A stretch of 64,000 nucleotides of DNA from Salinibacterium sp. SWN248 (GCF_015864575.1 NZ_JADYWW010000003.1:1-64000), one strand, 5' to 3'; positions 42,966 to 52,679 are shown, numbered from the stretch's first letter. The notes: generated by a model not told the origin, from the sequence alone. Made by a program: numbers and translations.

Positions 42966-43786
42966 GTGTTGGCGCTGCTGAGGGCGCCAATCAATCGCAA
43001 AATGGTCGGCAGATCATCCACGGCATGGGCGGCGGATGAAGGAGCAAACTCGGTGATGCCCGCTCCTGCAAGCGGGAACTTCGCGAGCACCGCGCGAATG
43101 GCCTCGGTGAGCGCGGATGCTTCGAGCCCGAACGGCACGGGGGAGCCGAGCCCAGCCAGCGCGGCAGGATCGAGCACGTCGAGGTCGATGTGCAGGTAGA
43201 CGCTCTCGGCGCCGGTTGCGGTGATGGCCTCGAGCAACGCTTCCGTTGAGAAGGTGGCAGGGCCCAGCATCCGGATGTCGGACTGTGTGATGTATTCGTC
43301 TTCGGCCGTGTCGATTGAGCGCACTCCGGCGAGAATGACCCGATCAGCGCGCACCGGATGCTCGGGAACGAGTTCAGCCGGCCCATCACCCAGCAGGGTG
43401 CGCAACACCATGCCGGCGAACGCGCCAGACGGGCTGGAGGCCGCAGTGTGCAGGTCGGGGTGCGCGTCAAACCACACCACGGCCGGTTGCTGCGCACTCA
43501 CATGCTCGATTGCGGCGAGTTCAACGCCACAGTCACCACCAATCGTGAGGTGGGGTGTGTTGTCGGCAGCGAGAGCGTTGCGCGTGCGGTCGCGCACGAG
43601 CAACAGGGAACTGTAGCGGTGGATGCCCGTGCCCTGGTGGTCGCCCGCCTCGAGCGGGACGTCGACGGAGCGAGTCGCTGCGGAGGGAAGATCTCCCCGA
43701 ATTGACTCGGCTCCGTCGACCAGCTGCATGGCTCGAGAAGAACCCGAACCCTGCCACTGGGGCACGACAACATAAGTGAGTGCCAT
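42923..43786 (-). CDS. Arginase/ureohydrolase family protein with altered metal site
   Basis: The 287-residue protein has the manganese motifs WFDAHPDLHTA (near residue 105) and HIDLDVLDPAAL (near 198). The first metal motif, normally GGDHS, is GGDCG (near 84), so a conserved His ligand is a Cys. This occurs in some actinobacterial members and leaves the reaction uncertain: arginase, agmatinase or another ureohydrolase. The C-terminal tail is Ser/Thr/Glu-rich and overlaps the lipoprotein gene. It follows pspA after 24 bases on the same strand. Confidence 0.82.
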   Translation of the reverse strand: MALTYVVVPQWQGSGSSRAMQLVDGAESIRGDLPSAATRSVDVPLEAGDHQGTGIHRYSSLLLVRDRTRNALAADNTPHLTIGGDCGVELAAIEHVSAQQPAVVWFDAHPDLHTAASSPSGAFAGMVLRTLLGDGPAELVPEHPVRADRVILAGVRSIDTAEDEYITQSDIRMLGPATFSTEALLEAITATGAESVYLHIDLDVLDPAALAGLGSPVPFGLEASALTEAIRAVLAKFPLAGAGITEFAPSSAAHAVDDLPTILRLIGALSSANTHSRGSSETSTETE

Positions 43787-43810
43787 GGTGTGAACTTTCG
43801 TGCGGGCGAA

Positions 43811-44548
43811 CTATTCGCCGGCGGTGAGTGCCTGAGTGCCGCCAGCCTTGAGAGCAGCGAGTCGTGCTTCGACTTCGGTGACCTTGCCGAGGTCTTCGAG
43901 ACCTTCGAACTGAGCATCGAGGCTGGATGCTGCAAGCTCCTGCTGACCGAGAACCTTGGCTTCTTCGCGACGGATCTTGTCTTCGAAACGACCGAGGTCA
44001 CTGGTGGGGTCGAGGAGGTCGATTGACTTGAGAGCATCGTGCACCTGCGACTGGGCCTCAACCGTCTTCGAGCGGGCAACGAGCTCATCGCGCTTCGACG
44101 TGAGTTCGCTCAGCTTGGCGCGCATTCCGTCGAGGCCGCTCTTGAGCTGGTCAACGACCTGCGTCTGTGCGGCGATCGTGGGGGCAGCAGCGCGAGCTTC
44201 GTTCTCGGCAGAAACCTGACGCCCGATAGCGATCTTGGCGAGGTTGTCGAACTTGTCGGCATCAGCGGCATTGCCGGCGGCGCGAAGTTCGTCTCCCTTG
44301 ACGCTGGCGGCAAGAGCCTTACGGCCCCAATCTGATGCAGCCTCGCGGTCTTCGGCGTGGTCCTGCTCCATGAGGCGCAAGTTGCCGATGGTCTGCGCGA
44401 CAGCGCTCTCCGCATCCGCAATGGAATTGGTGTAGTCGCGAACCAGCTGGTCGAGCATAAGCTGCGGGTCCTCAGCCTGATCGAGGATTGAATTGATGTT
44501 CGCCTTCACCATTTGTGAAATACGACCGAGAATCGACTGCTTTGCCAT
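43811..44548 (-). CDS. pspA: PspA/IM30 family membrane-protecting protein
   Basis: The 245-residue protein from ATG 44548 begins MAKQSILGRISQMVKANINSILD, the amphipathic helix that binds stressed membranes, followed by EDPQLMLDQLVRDY. The rest is long alpha-helical coiled coil (about 30-220) of the PspA/IM30/Vipp1 ESCRT-III-like family. Translation upstream of 44548 would run into the TPM gene in another frame. It lies 37 bases after the TPM gene, a pairing seen in other bacteria with envelope-stress functions. Confidence 0.93.
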   Translation of the reverse strand: MAKQSILGRISQMVKANINSILDQAEDPQLMLDQLVRDYTNSIADAESAVAQTIGNLRLMEQDHAEDREAASDWGRKALAASVKGDELRAAGNAADADKFDNLAKIAIGRQVSAENEARAAAPTIAAQTQVVDQLKSGLDGMRAKLSELTSKRDELVARSKTVEAQSQVHDALKSIDLLDPTSDLGRFEDKIRREEAKVLGQQELAASSLDAQFEGLEDLGKVTEVEARLAALKAGGTQALTAGE

Positions 44549-44585
44549 GCGAAGTGCCTTTCGTGAGTTTTCGAAGAAACCGTAC

Positions 44586-46637
44586 TTAGAATCTACCGCC
44601 GCGACTGCGACCGCCACCACTGCGTCCAGAACTTCCACCGGAACGTCTACCGCCGCCGCCCGAGAATCCACCCGAGCGAGAGCCCCCGCCCCACGAACCG
44701 CCACTGGACGGTCGTGACGACCGCGATCCGAGGCTGCCACCGATCAAACCGCCGATGATGCCGCCCAAGAGGTCGCCACCACCGCTGCCGCCAACCGCGC
44801 CACCCAGACCGCCAAGCATTCCCGAACCGGAACTGCTGCCCGTCGAGAATTGTGACACCTCACGCTGAGCGAGGTCATAAGCGCTTGCCGCCAACTGATC
44901 AGCTTGACGCGCATGCGTCAACGCCGTCACGGGATCCGAAGTCTGTAAAGCCAACGCCTGCTTGAACTGACGGTCTGCTTCGCTGATTCTCGTTCGCGCC
45001 GTCGCCCCCACACCGCCGCGGCGGGTGGTGATGAACTGCGCCGTGGTCGTAATGCGGGACTGAGCGGCAGCCAAAGCCGCCGACAGTTGCGTAGCAGCAT
45101 GGGCGAACGCAGCCTGCTGATCGCGCACGCCGACAAAAACTGTCTCGAGCGCCGCATTGGCGTCACCCAGAGTGCTGAGGCTCGCTACCGGGTTATCCGT
45201 GGAGGACTGCGCCGTCGCCAGAGCCGCCTCGGCAGCCGCGATCGCCGGCTGCAACGCTCCAGCAGTGGCATCGCTCGGCAGTGCGCGAGCAGCCGCAATA
45301 TCGCCCGTGGTGTCAGTGATCGTGGCCGCAAGCTGGGTCTCGGCAGACTGGAGCTCTGTCGCCAGCGAGTCAACGGCATCCATGAGTTGGATGGCCTGGC
45401 CGAGTTCTGCCTGAGCGGTGCGAACACCGACAGCGGCCTCGCTCGGCTTCTGGGCCTCGATGGCAGCGCTGGCGGCGGTGGAATCGGCAACGGCCGAGGC
45501 GAGCAAGGCGCGAGCGCGTTCACCATTGTCAGTCACGGCTTCGATAGCAACCGGCGCATAGCGACCTCGGAGCGCTTCGAGGGCGCTCTCGGTTGCGGGC
45601 AAACGCTCCGACGCCTTCGCGATCAGCGTGGACGTTTCGGCGAGGGCTGCGGGGGCATTCGTTTCGAGCTTGCGCAGCTCGTCGAACGCGGCCGCTTGAG
45701 CATCAAGCAAATCGTCTGCCCGCTCACACAGCCCGATAATCTCGATCGTCATCGCCCGCTTCTGCTCAGCAGTCTCGGGCTCACTGTCATCGAGCTTCTG
45801 ACGGATGCGGAACGCCTGCGCCACCGCAGCGCTCGCCTCTTTCAACGATGCTGCGAAGTTGGTCGTGGCCTGCGCGCCAAACTGAGCCTCAGCAAAACCG
45901 AGCTCTTGCTCGCTTGTCTTGAGAGCGTCATCCAGCTCGACCAGCGCACTGCCGGCCCGGCGGTCGAGTTCCTCTTGCGACACGCTCTCGACAGGGGCGC
46001 CAGCAGCTGCACCTGTGTTGCCGCGGCGGCGAACGCGGTAAAACGCGTAAGCGCCGACACCGATCACGGCCACCCCGCCCAGGATCGGCAGGACCGAAAT
46101 GCCGCCACTCGACGACTCGGTCGTGCCGGATTCCGTGCCTGTGCCGGAGTCGCTGCCTGTGCCGGAGCCCGCCGCAGAATCGCTGGCGAGTGAGTCAGCG
46201 CCCGCGATCGCAGCCTGACCCCAGTTATCGTCGCGCAGTTGCGACTCGATGGCCGCTTCCGCTGCATCCAACTGGACATCGGTGAGGGGAGCGTCGGCGG
46301 ACACCGACAGCGCATACTGGCGTTGCGAGACCGCAACCGCGAGCAGAAGATCGTCGTCACCTAACCCGTTAGCTTCGGCTGTGGCATCCGCCCAATCAAT
46401 GGGAGACGACGGGTTAGTGAACTCGTCGACATACACAACAAAGAGTTGGATGCCGGCCCGGTCATACAGAAGATCAAGTGCGTCGGTGACGTCGCCGCTA
46501 TCGCCCGCAAGCACTCCAGCGGAATCGACGACGTACGCGCCATCGAGGCTCACCGGGTCATCGGCCAGGGCAGGGGTTGCGGTGAGTAAAGCTAATGCCG
46601 CAGCGAGGGCGAAAACGGTGCCCAATCGTGCCTTCAC
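44586..46637 (-). CDS. TPM-domain membrane protein with coiled coil and Gly/Ser-rich tail
   Basis: From GTG 46637 (AAGGAGC upstream) the protein has 683 residues. A signal peptide (about 1-26, ending ATPALA) leads to a TPM domain (about 30-155: VVDSAGVL, FVVYVDEFTNPSSPIDWADATAE, LLAVAVSQRQYALS), a low-complexity Ser/Gly/Thr linker, one membrane helix (about 182-202), then long Ala-rich helices (about 215-590) and a Gly/Ser/Arg tail to the end. The TPM domain should face outwards and the coil inwards. Together with PspA it suggests an envelope-maintenance role. Confidence 0.88.
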   Translation of the reverse strand: MKARLGTVFALAAALALLTATPALADDPVSLDGAYVVDSAGVLAGDSGDVTDALDLLYDRAGIQLFVVYVDEFTNPSSPIDWADATAEANGLGDDDLLLAVAVSQRQYALSVSADAPLTDVQLDAAEAAIESQLRDDNWGQAAIAGADSLASDSAAGSGTGSDSGTGTESGTTESSSGGISVLPILGGVAVIGVGAYAFYRVRRRGNTGAAAGAPVESVSQEELDRRAGSALVELDDALKTSEQELGFAEAQFGAQATTNFAASLKEASAAVAQAFRIRQKLDDSEPETAEQKRAMTIEIIGLCERADDLLDAQAAAFDELRKLETNAPAALAETSTLIAKASERLPATESALEALRGRYAPVAIEAVTDNGERARALLASAVADSTAASAAIEAQKPSEAAVGVRTAQAELGQAIQLMDAVDSLATELQSAETQLAATITDTTGDIAAARALPSDATAGALQPAIAAAEAALATAQSSTDNPVASLSTLGDANAALETVFVGVRDQQAAFAHAATQLSAALAAAQSRITTTAQFITTRRGGVGATARTRISEADRQFKQALALQTSDPVTALTHARQADQLAASAYDLAQREVSQFSTGSSSGSGMLGGLGGAVGGSGGGDLLGGIIGGLIGGSLGSRSSRPSSGGSWGGGSRSGGFSGGGGRRSGGSSGRSGGGRSRGGRF

Positions 46638-46694
46638 AGGGTGCTCCTTCGTCGACAAAAGTGACACGGCGAGTCTAACGACAGGAACCTTGGG

Positions 46695-47432
46695 TTATTG
46701 CAGAACGATCGGCATCTGTTCGCTGCGCACCTCGGCGGCGGCGCCGTCGGCAGGGTCGGTGGGAACGAATGCGAGTGTGCTGCTGACCGCATACGCACCG
46801 GGGTCAACCATTCCGCCCGTGTCGATGGTGGTGCAGTCGTAGATGGCGATTGCCACGGAGAACTCGATGCTTTGGCCAGGCTGCAAATTCACCGGCATGA
46901 CCGAGAGAATCTGCGCATCGGGGCTGTGGGAAATCACGATGGAATCGTCGAGGAGATTCACGTCAGGCACCGACGCGGTCGTTCCCTGCACGGGGGCATC
47001 CGAGTCATTGGTGAGTCGTACCGTTCCGAAGGCGCTGCCCGACGCCACGACTTCTGCCGGTAATTCGAGCTCGAGCGTCAAACCGAAGGGCGACGCGGAC
47101 TCCACCGGAATCGTTACGCCGCACAAACCCACAACGCGAGAATCGTCGGGAGCGGCCTGCGCTGCTCCTGCGTCCGACGAATCCGCGGCCGACTCCGGAG
47201 CAGAATCGTCCGCCAACATGCTCACCGCGGTATCACTGCTCGAGAACAGCGGAATAACGTTGGCTCCCGTAAAGATCAGCGAACTCACGGCGAGAGCCCC
47301 CACCACGCCCACAGCCCACTGGCGCGGTCGACGACGCGACTTGCTTCGCGAAATTACAGCCGCTGTATCAATGGCAATGGCGGGCGGTTCGCCCGACGTC
47401 AGCTGTGCGCGAAGCTCGTTTTCATCAACCAC
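46695..47432 (-). CDS. Single-pass membrane protein, putative partner of the SigE-type sigma factor
   Basis: The 245-residue protein has an N-terminal cytoplasmic part of about 38 residues ending in basic SRRRPRQW, one membrane helix (about 39-60) and an extracytoplasmic domain with two widely spaced cysteines (VVGLCGVTIP and AIYDCTTID) and an Ig-like beta pattern. Position after a sigma factor gene, with an eight-base overlap, suggests control of that sigma factor; I see no zinc anti-sigma motif. The assignment as anti-sigma is inference. Confidence 0.68.
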   Translation of the reverse strand: MVDENELRAQLTSGEPPAIAIDTAAVISRSKSRRRPRQWAVGVVGALAVSSLIFTGANVIPLFSSSDTAVSMLADDSAPESAADSSDAGAAQAAPDDSRVVGLCGVTIPVESASPFGLTLELELPAEVVASGSAFGTVRLTNDSDAPVQGTTASVPDVNLLDDSIVISHSPDAQILSVMPVNLQPGQSIEFSVAIAIYDCTTIDTGGMVDPGAYAVSSTLAFVPTDPADGAAAEVRSEQMPIVLQ

Positions 47433-47964
47433 GGTGGCCTCCTACGGTGTCGGCAGCATCGCGATCAAGGCTCACAGCCATGCGGCCGAGCGCGTCGCTC
47501 AAATAACGTTTTACAGCCCCGGAGCTGATATCTAGCGTCGCAGCGATGTCGTCCACCTTGAGGTCTTCGTAGTAACGCAGCACAACACAGGCGCGCTCGC
47601 GGGGTCGCAACTTCATCAGTTGAGACTGCAAATCTAAGCGAGCCTCGGTGTCGGCATCCGCAGATTCGTGGATGTCGGGCTCTACCGTGAGGTGGGCAAT
47701 CTTGCGCCAGCGGCTGATCTTTCGACCGCGGTCAAGGTAGGTGTTCAGAATCGCTCGACGCACATAGGCTTCGGCGCTGGCGATGCCAAAACCGTTGCGC
47801 AGGCGACCGAATGTTTTCACGAGGGCATCGTGCACAAGGTCGGAGGCATCGTCGCGGTTCCCCGAAATGAGGTACGCATAGCGCGTCAGTGCTTCGCCGC
47901 GCTCTTCGACGAGTTGAGTAACTACGTCTTCCCAGCGGGCAGGGGTGTTTTCGGTCTCAGTCAC
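47425..47964 (-). CDS. RNA polymerase sigma factor, SigE family
   Basis: From GTG 47964 (GAGGAGG upstream) the protein has 179 residues. Region 2 has LTRYAYLISGNRDDASDLVHDALVKTF (about residues 27-53) and AYVRRAILNTYLDRGRK; region 4 has LRPRERACVVLRYYEDLKVDDIAATLDISSGAVKRYLSDAL (about 120-160). This matches the actinobacterial SigE-type ECF group. It heads a same-strand series: membrane partner, TPM protein, PspA, arginase-like protein. Confidence 0.9.
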   Translation of the reverse strand: MTETENTPARWEDVVTQLVEERGEALTRYAYLISGNRDDASDLVHDALVKTFGRLRNGFGIASAEAYVRRAILNTYLDRGRKISRWRKIAHLTVEPDIHESADADTEARLDLQSQLMKLRPRERACVVLRYYEDLKVDDIAATLDISSGAVKRYLSDALGRMAVSLDRDAADTVGGHRG

Positions 47965-48068
47965 TGAGCCCCTCCTCGCCGTCGTCTCTATTGTGGCCGA
48001 GGAATGGCCAATAGTTAGCGCAATTGCGGTCACACTAATAAAGACGAACGGCGAGGCGGTTTCGTTGG

Positions 48069-49898
48069 TTAGCTTTGGAGACGCGTTTTCAGTTGCTCAA
48101 GTTGGCGAGAAACTGCGGCAGGAACACGGTCTCCGAAGGTGGCGAAGAATTCTTCGGTGGCTTCGGCTTCGGCGATCCACGAGTCGTTATCGATCGCGAA
48201 AAGCTGTTCCATGGTGTCATCGCCGAGTTCGAGGCCGTCGATGTTGAGGTCGCCTTCGCGCGGCATCAACCCGAGGGCACTTTCGCGGGCGGCAACCGTT
48301 CCGTCAACGCGGTCGAGAATCCACTCGAGCACGCGTGAGTTTTCGCCAAATCCTGGCCACAGGAAGGAACCATCGGCACCCTTGCGGAACCAGTTGACTT
48401 GGAAAATGCGTGGCACTGTGCCGGATCCGCGGAGATCCTGGCCGACCGAGAGCCAGTGGGCCCAATGGTCTGCCATGTTGTATCCACAGAAGGGCATCAT
48501 GGCGAACGGATCTCTCCGTAGTTCACCAATGGTGCCTTCGGCAGCCGCCGTCCGCTCAGATGAGATAGTGGCGCCCAGGTAGACGCCATGCTCCCAATCT
48601 CGTGCCTCCACCACTAGCGGCACGTTGGTCGCGCGGCGACCGCCGAAGATTATGGCGTCGATTACGACGCCCTGTGGCGATTCCCAGTCATCTGCGATGC
48701 TGGGACATTGTGCTGCTGCCACAGTAAAACGTGAGTTCGGGTGAGCCGACGGGGTGCCAGATTCTGGCGTCCAGTCGTTACCCTGCCAGTCAATAAGGTG
48801 CTCAGGCACCTCATCGCTCATGCCTTCCCACCAGACGTCGCCGTTGTCTTTCAAACCGACGTTGGTGAAAACGGTGTTGCCCCAGATGGTGTCCATCGCG
48901 GTCTCGTTAGTGGCGTAGCCGGTGCCCGGTGCCACTCCAAAGAAGCCAGCTTCGGGGTTGATGGCGCGCAGGCGGCCGTCAGCTCCCTTGCCGAGCCACG
49001 CGATGTCGTCGCCAATCGTCTCGGCCTTCCAGCCGGGGATGGTCGGCTTGAGCATGGCCAAGTTGGTCTTGCCGCAGGCGCTGGGGAATGCTGCCGCGAT
49101 GTGGAACACGCGACCGCGGGGGTTGGTGAGCTTGAGGAGCAACATGTGCTCAGCAAGCCAGCCCTCTTCGCGAGCGATCACTGAAGCGATGCGCAGTGCG
49201 AATGACTTCTTCGCGAGAATCGCGTTGCCGCCGTACGCGGAGCCGAATGACCAGATCTCACGAGTCTCGGGGAAGTGGCTGATGTATTTGGTCTGGTTGC
49301 AGGGCCACGGCACGTCAGCCTGGCCGGCATCCAGCGGTGCACCGACCGAGTGGATGGCGCGCACCCATTCAGTGGAGTCATCGATGGCATTGAGAACGGC
49401 GGTTCCCATTCGCGTCATGATGCCCATGCTCATGACGACGTAGGGGGAGTCTGTTACCTGCACGCCGATCTTGGCGAGCGGGGAACCGAGCGGGCCCATG
49501 GAGAAGGGAACGACGTACATCCGGCGACCGCGCATGCTGCCGGCAAAGAGGCCGTCAAGCGTGTTGCGCATTTCGGCAGGCTCGGCCCAGTTGTTGGAGG
49601 GGCCAGCGTCTGCTTCGTCGGCGGAGCAAATGAAGGTTCGCGCTTCGACACGAGCGACATCGCTCGGGTCGCTGCGGGCGAGGTAGCTGTGGGGACGGTA
49701 CTCATCGTTGAGGCGGGTGAGCGTTCCGGCAGCGACCATCTCGGCTGCGAGTTCGTCTGCTTCTTCGGCGCTACCATCGCACCAGACAATGTCGTCGGGT
49801 TGCGTGAGGGTGGCGATCTGTTCCACCCAGGTAATAACGCTTTGGTTTGTTCCGTCGGGTGCGGAGAAGTGCGTCCTTGTCATCTCGGCGATGCTCAT
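48069..49898 (-). CDS. pckG: GTP-dependent phosphoenolpyruvate carboxykinase
   Basis: The 609-residue enzyme from ATG 49898 (AAGGTAG upstream) interconverts oxaloacetate and phosphoenolpyruvate with GTP. Key sites are the P-loop [16 protein letters not shown] (near residue 275), the metal site GDDIAWL (near 303), [19 protein letters not shown] (near 225) and [15 protein letters not shown] (near 515). The GTP type is usual for actinobacteria. Gluconeogenic control by the divergent RamB-like regulator is plausible. The start at 50000 of the open frame lacks family similarity. Confidence 0.95.
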   Translation of the reverse strand: MSIAEMTRTHFSAPDGTNQSVITWVEQIATLTQPDDIVWCDGSAEEADELAAEMVAAGTLTRLNDEYRPHSYLARSDPSDVARVEARTFICSADEADAGPSNNWAEPAEMRNTLDGLFAGSMRGRRMYVVPFSMGPLGSPLAKIGVQVTDSPYVVMSMGIMTRMGTAVLNAIDDSTEWVRAIHSVGAPLDAGQADVPWPCNQTKYISHFPETREIWSFGSAYGGNAILAKKSFALRIASVIAREEGWLAEHMLLLKLTNPRGRVFHIAAAFPSACGKTNLAMLKPTIPGWKAETIGDDIAWLGKGADGRLRAINPEAGFFGVAPGTGYATNETAMDTIWGNTVFTNVGLKDNGDVWWEGMSDEVPEHLIDWQGNDWTPESGTPSAHPNSRFTVAAAQCPSIADDWESPQGVVIDAIIFGGRRATNVPLVVEARDWEHGVYLGATISSERTAAAEGTIGELRRDPFAMMPFCGYNMADHWAHWLSVGQDLRGSGTVPRIFQVNWFRKGADGSFLWPGFGENSRVLEWILDRVDGTVAARESALGLMPREGDLNIDGLELGDDTMEQLFAIDNDSWIAEAEATEEFFATFGDRVPAAVSRQLEQLKTRLQS

Positions 49899-49990
49899 TT
49901 CTACCTTCCGCTGAAGAGTTGTAGTGCTGAAAAAACTGTTGTTATTCGATGATGACCCAGTTTTGCTGGTGATGTTGACGAATCGAGTGG

Positions 49991-50023
49991 AAAGAATCAC
50001 TATTCTTTAGTTATAGTGAACGT
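49991..50023 (+). promoter_or_regulatory. Palindrome and leaderless promoter of the RamB-like gene
   Basis: AAAGAAT-CACT-ATTCTTT (49991-50008) is a perfect inverted repeat with seven-base arms. It ends three bases before TATAGT (50012-50017), which is followed by six bases and GTG 50024. The palindrome covers the region between -35 and -10, so a bound regulator would block initiation. It does not match the RamB half-site of C. glutamicum that I know. Confidence 0.65.
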
Positions 50024-51460
50024 GTGAATGATCTTGTGACTCTCGGGCAACGCATCCGACATTTCCGCACAACCTCCGGCATGACCCTCGATCAGTTGGG
50101 AGACAAGGTCGGTGTGGCCGGTAGTCAGCTCTCGCTGATGGAGAACGGGCGACGCGAACCTCGCCTCTCACTGCTGTCGGCGATTGCCGCAGCCACGGAC
50201 ATCCAACTTGCTGATCTCTTGGAGGAGTCGCCGCCTACCAAGCGCGCAGCCCTCGAAATTGAGCTGGATCGCTTGCAACGCAGCACTATCTACGCCTCGC
50301 TGGGGTTGCCCAAGATTCGCCCGTCAAAGGGCATTCCCGATGAGACGCTTGAGGCAATCGTGGGTCTTCACCATGAACTTTCGACGCGGTCGCGCAAAGC
50401 AATTGCCACGCCAGAAGAGGCCCGTCGTGCCAACACGGAGTTGCGGATCCGCATGCGTGCCCTCGACAACTACTTGCCTGAGCTTGAAAAAGAAGCCGAA
50501 AAGTTGACGATTGCCGGAAATCACACCTCGGGCGCCCTGACTCACCGGGCCGTGAGCCTGATGGCAGAATCGCTCGGCTTTGAGCTCGTGCATGTGCACG
50601 ACCTGCCGCATTCAGCACGCTCGGTAACGGACCTCAAACATGGGCGCATCTACTTGCCACCGGCATCCATTCCTGGTGGTCACGGCTTGCGCTCCATGGC
50701 GCTTCAAGCGATGGCACACCGCGTTCTTGGGCACACCGAACCCACCAGCTACGCCGAGTTCTTGCACCAGCGTCTCGAAATTAACTACTTTGCGGCGGCA
50801 GTACTCATGCCCCTCAAGCAGTCCGTTGCATTCTTGAGCGAAGCCAAGACGAATCGCAATATCGCTGTTGAAGATTTTCGGGATGCCTTTGGTGTCACCC
50901 ACGAAGCGGCTGCGCTGCGCTTCACCAACTTGGCAACCTCGCACCTCGATCTCGAAACGCACTTCTTACGCGTCGGTGACGATGGGGCTGTCTACAAGGC
51001 CTACGAAAATGATGGTTTGCGGCTGCCCGTTGACGTCACCGGTTCAGCGGAGGGCCAGTTTGTGTGCCGCAATTGGAGCGCGCGAACAGCGTTCACGCGC
51101 ACCAACCGCACGACAGAGTTCTACCAATACACCGACACCCCAGAGGGCAGCTTCTTCGAGTCAACCCAAACGGGAACAACGGATGCGGAAGAATTCTCCA
51201 TCACCATCGGGGTGCCCTTCGCGCACTCTAAATGGTTCCGCGGCCGGGCTACGGACGTGCGCCAGTCGTCAACCTGCCCCGACGAAAGCTGCTGCCGCAA
51301 ACCAGAAGACGAATTGCGCGATCGCTGGTCAGGCAACGCATGGTCGAGCGCCAAGCTGCACGCCCACATTCTCTCGCCGCTGCCCTCGGGAACCTTCCCA
51401 GGCGTGGATGACCGTGAGCTCTACGAATTCTTGGAGTCGCACGCGAGCGACGCGCACTAG
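50024..51460 (+). CDS. RamB-like XRE regulator with ImmA/IrrE and ScfR domains
   Basis: The 478-residue protein has an N-terminal helix-turn-helix (about 6-62: LGQRIRHFRTTSGMTLDQLG, QLSLMENGRREPRLSLL), a central ImmA/IrrE-like domain (about 165-290, with MALQAMAHRVLGH) and a C-terminal ScfR region with the Cys cluster STCPDESCCRKP (near 420). This layout is that of RamB, which controls acetate, glyoxylate and gluconeogenic genes in corynebacteria. It is divergent from pckG, which suggests pckG or its own gene as targets. Start is GTG 50024, probably leaderless. Confidence 0.88.
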   Translation: MNDLVTLGQRIRHFRTTSGMTLDQLGDKVGVAGSQLSLMENGRREPRLSLLSAIAAATDIQLADLLEESPPTKRAALEIELDRLQRSTIYASLGLPKIRPSKGIPDETLEAIVGLHHELSTRSRKAIATPEEARRANTELRIRMRALDNYLPELEKEAEKLTIAGNHTSGALTHRAVSLMAESLGFELVHVHDLPHSARSVTDLKHGRIYLPPASIPGGHGLRSMALQAMAHRVLGHTEPTSYAEFLHQRLEINYFAAAVLMPLKQSVAFLSEAKTNRNIAVEDFRDAFGVTHEAAALRFTNLATSHLDLETHFLRVGDDGAVYKAYENDGLRLPVDVTGSAEGQFVCRNWSARTAFTRTNRTTEFYQYTDTPEGSFFESTQTGTTDAEEFSITIGVPFAHSKWFRGRATDVRQSSTCPDESCCRKPEDELRDRWSGNAWSSAKLHAHILSPLPSGTFPGVDDRELYEFLESHASDAH

Positions 51461-51490
51461 CGGCGCATTGCGGGGCTAGGCCCCTCGCGG

Positions 51491-51931
51491 TTAGCAGTCG
51501 CAGGAGATCGCTGAAACGGGAGCGGTGAGTGGATCTTTTTCGCGGATAACTGGTCCGTTGCTGCCAGCGACGGGGTAGCCTTCGCGCGCCCAGTATTCGA
51601 AGCCGCCGATCATTTCGCGGACCTCGTAGCCGAGTCGTGCGAACTCGAGGGCGGCTTTCGTGCCGCCATTGCAGCCTGGGCCCCAGCAATACACGACAAC
51701 GGGCATTTCGAGGGCGATCTCGCCGCTGGCCCGCGCGCTGATGTCCGCAGTCGGCATGTGCACGGCTCCGACAGCGTGGCCCTGGTTCCATGCGGCATCG
51801 CCTCGGGAATCGATCAATACGAAACGTTCCTGTGTCTCGAGGGCCGCTCCGACATCCGAGGAATCAGTTTCGAAGTCAAGCTTGCGTGAAAAGTGGGCGA
51901 CTCGGTCAGCGGCACTTGCGGGAGGCATCAT
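51491..51931 (-). CDS. Rhodanese-domain sulfurtransferase
   Basis: The 146-residue single-domain protein has LIDSRGDAAWNQGHAVGAVHMP (near residue 38) and the active-site loop VVYCWGPGCNGGTKAA with the catalytic Cys (near 82), then IGGFEYWAREGYPV. It moves a sulfane sulfur to an acceptor not shown here. A second Cys lies four residues after the first. The last residues, ISCDC, are also Cys-rich. It converges with the RamB-like gene. Confidence 0.9.
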   Translation of the reverse strand: MMPPASAADRVAHFSRKLDFETDSSDVGAALETQERFVLIDSRGDAAWNQGHAVGAVHMPTADISARASGEIALEMPVVVYCWGPGCNGGTKAALEFARLGYEVREMIGGFEYWAREGYPVAGSNGPVIREKDPLTAPVSAISCDC

Positions 51932-52016
51932 GGCAACAGATTAGTGGGCGGCGTCGGTCGCGTGGGGTAACTTCGGTTCGGCACAACACCAGCTATTTGA
52001 GGGAGCAATTGATTGC

Positions 52017-52679
52017 ATGGCTAAGAAAACGGCAACCGCTGCACCGCTCATCGATGCTCTGCAGCTTGAGAACCTCGCTGAGGGCGAGGCCACGCTGCTG
52101 CGGGCACACGAAAGCTATGACGGCCAGCGATTTGCGGCATCCGATCTGAGCGAATACGACCTAGCGGGTTCTTCTTTTTCGGAGTGTGAATTTTCTGAGC
52201 TGGAGGCTAACGGCGTTGACCTTCGGGCGGCGACTTTTGTAGAGAGCCGGTTCGAGAAGCTCAACGCTCCCATCTTCACGGCACCGCGCTCGAATCTTCG
52301 CGATGTGAGCATCGAAGGGTCCCGCCTGGGCTCCGCTGAGTTTTATGAGTCCACGTGGAAGTCGGTTCGATTTACGCACTGCCGCATTGGCTACCTAAAT
52401 CTGCGCGGTGCCCACCTTCAGGATGTGCTGTTTGACGACTGCCTGATCGATGAACTTGATCTAGGTGCCGCAACAGCCAACCGAGTTTCATTCGCCCATA
52501 CCCAGGTAAATACCCTCGATATCACCCGCGCAACGCTGACGAATTTCGACCTGCGTGCCCTCGAGTTGCGCCACGTCACTGGAGTCGAGCATCTCAAGGG
52601 CGCCACCATCAACTCCTACCAACTGGCTGAGTTCGCCCCGATGCTTGCTGCCCACTTGGGCATCGTGCTCGAAGAATAG
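52017..52679 (+). CDS. Pentapeptide-repeat protein
   Basis: The 220-residue protein consists largely of pentapeptide repeats of the A(D/N)LXX type from about residue 40 to 195, for example SDLSE YDLAG SSFSE CEFSE and later NLRGA. These fold into a right-handed beta helix. Some members mimic DNA and protect gyrase, but most have no known role, and no gyrase neighbour is present. GAGGGAG precedes the ATG. It converges with the flavoprotein gene. Confidence 0.9.
   Translation: MAKKTATAAPLIDALQLENLAEGEATLLRAHESYDGQRFAASDLSEYDLAGSSFSECEFSELEANGVDLRAATFVESRFEKLNAPIFTAPRSNLRDVSIEGSRLGSAEFYESTWKSVRFTHCRIGYLNLRGAHLQDVLFDDCLIDELDLGAATANRVSFAHTQVNTLDITRATLTNFDLRALELRHVTGVEHLKGATINSYQLAEFAPMLAAHLGIVLEE

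Noticed and set aside
51472-51484. Small GGGGC/GCCCC hairpin between the RamB-like and rhodanese genes as a terminator.
   Set aside because: Only five base pairs and no U-tract; too weak to report as a feature.
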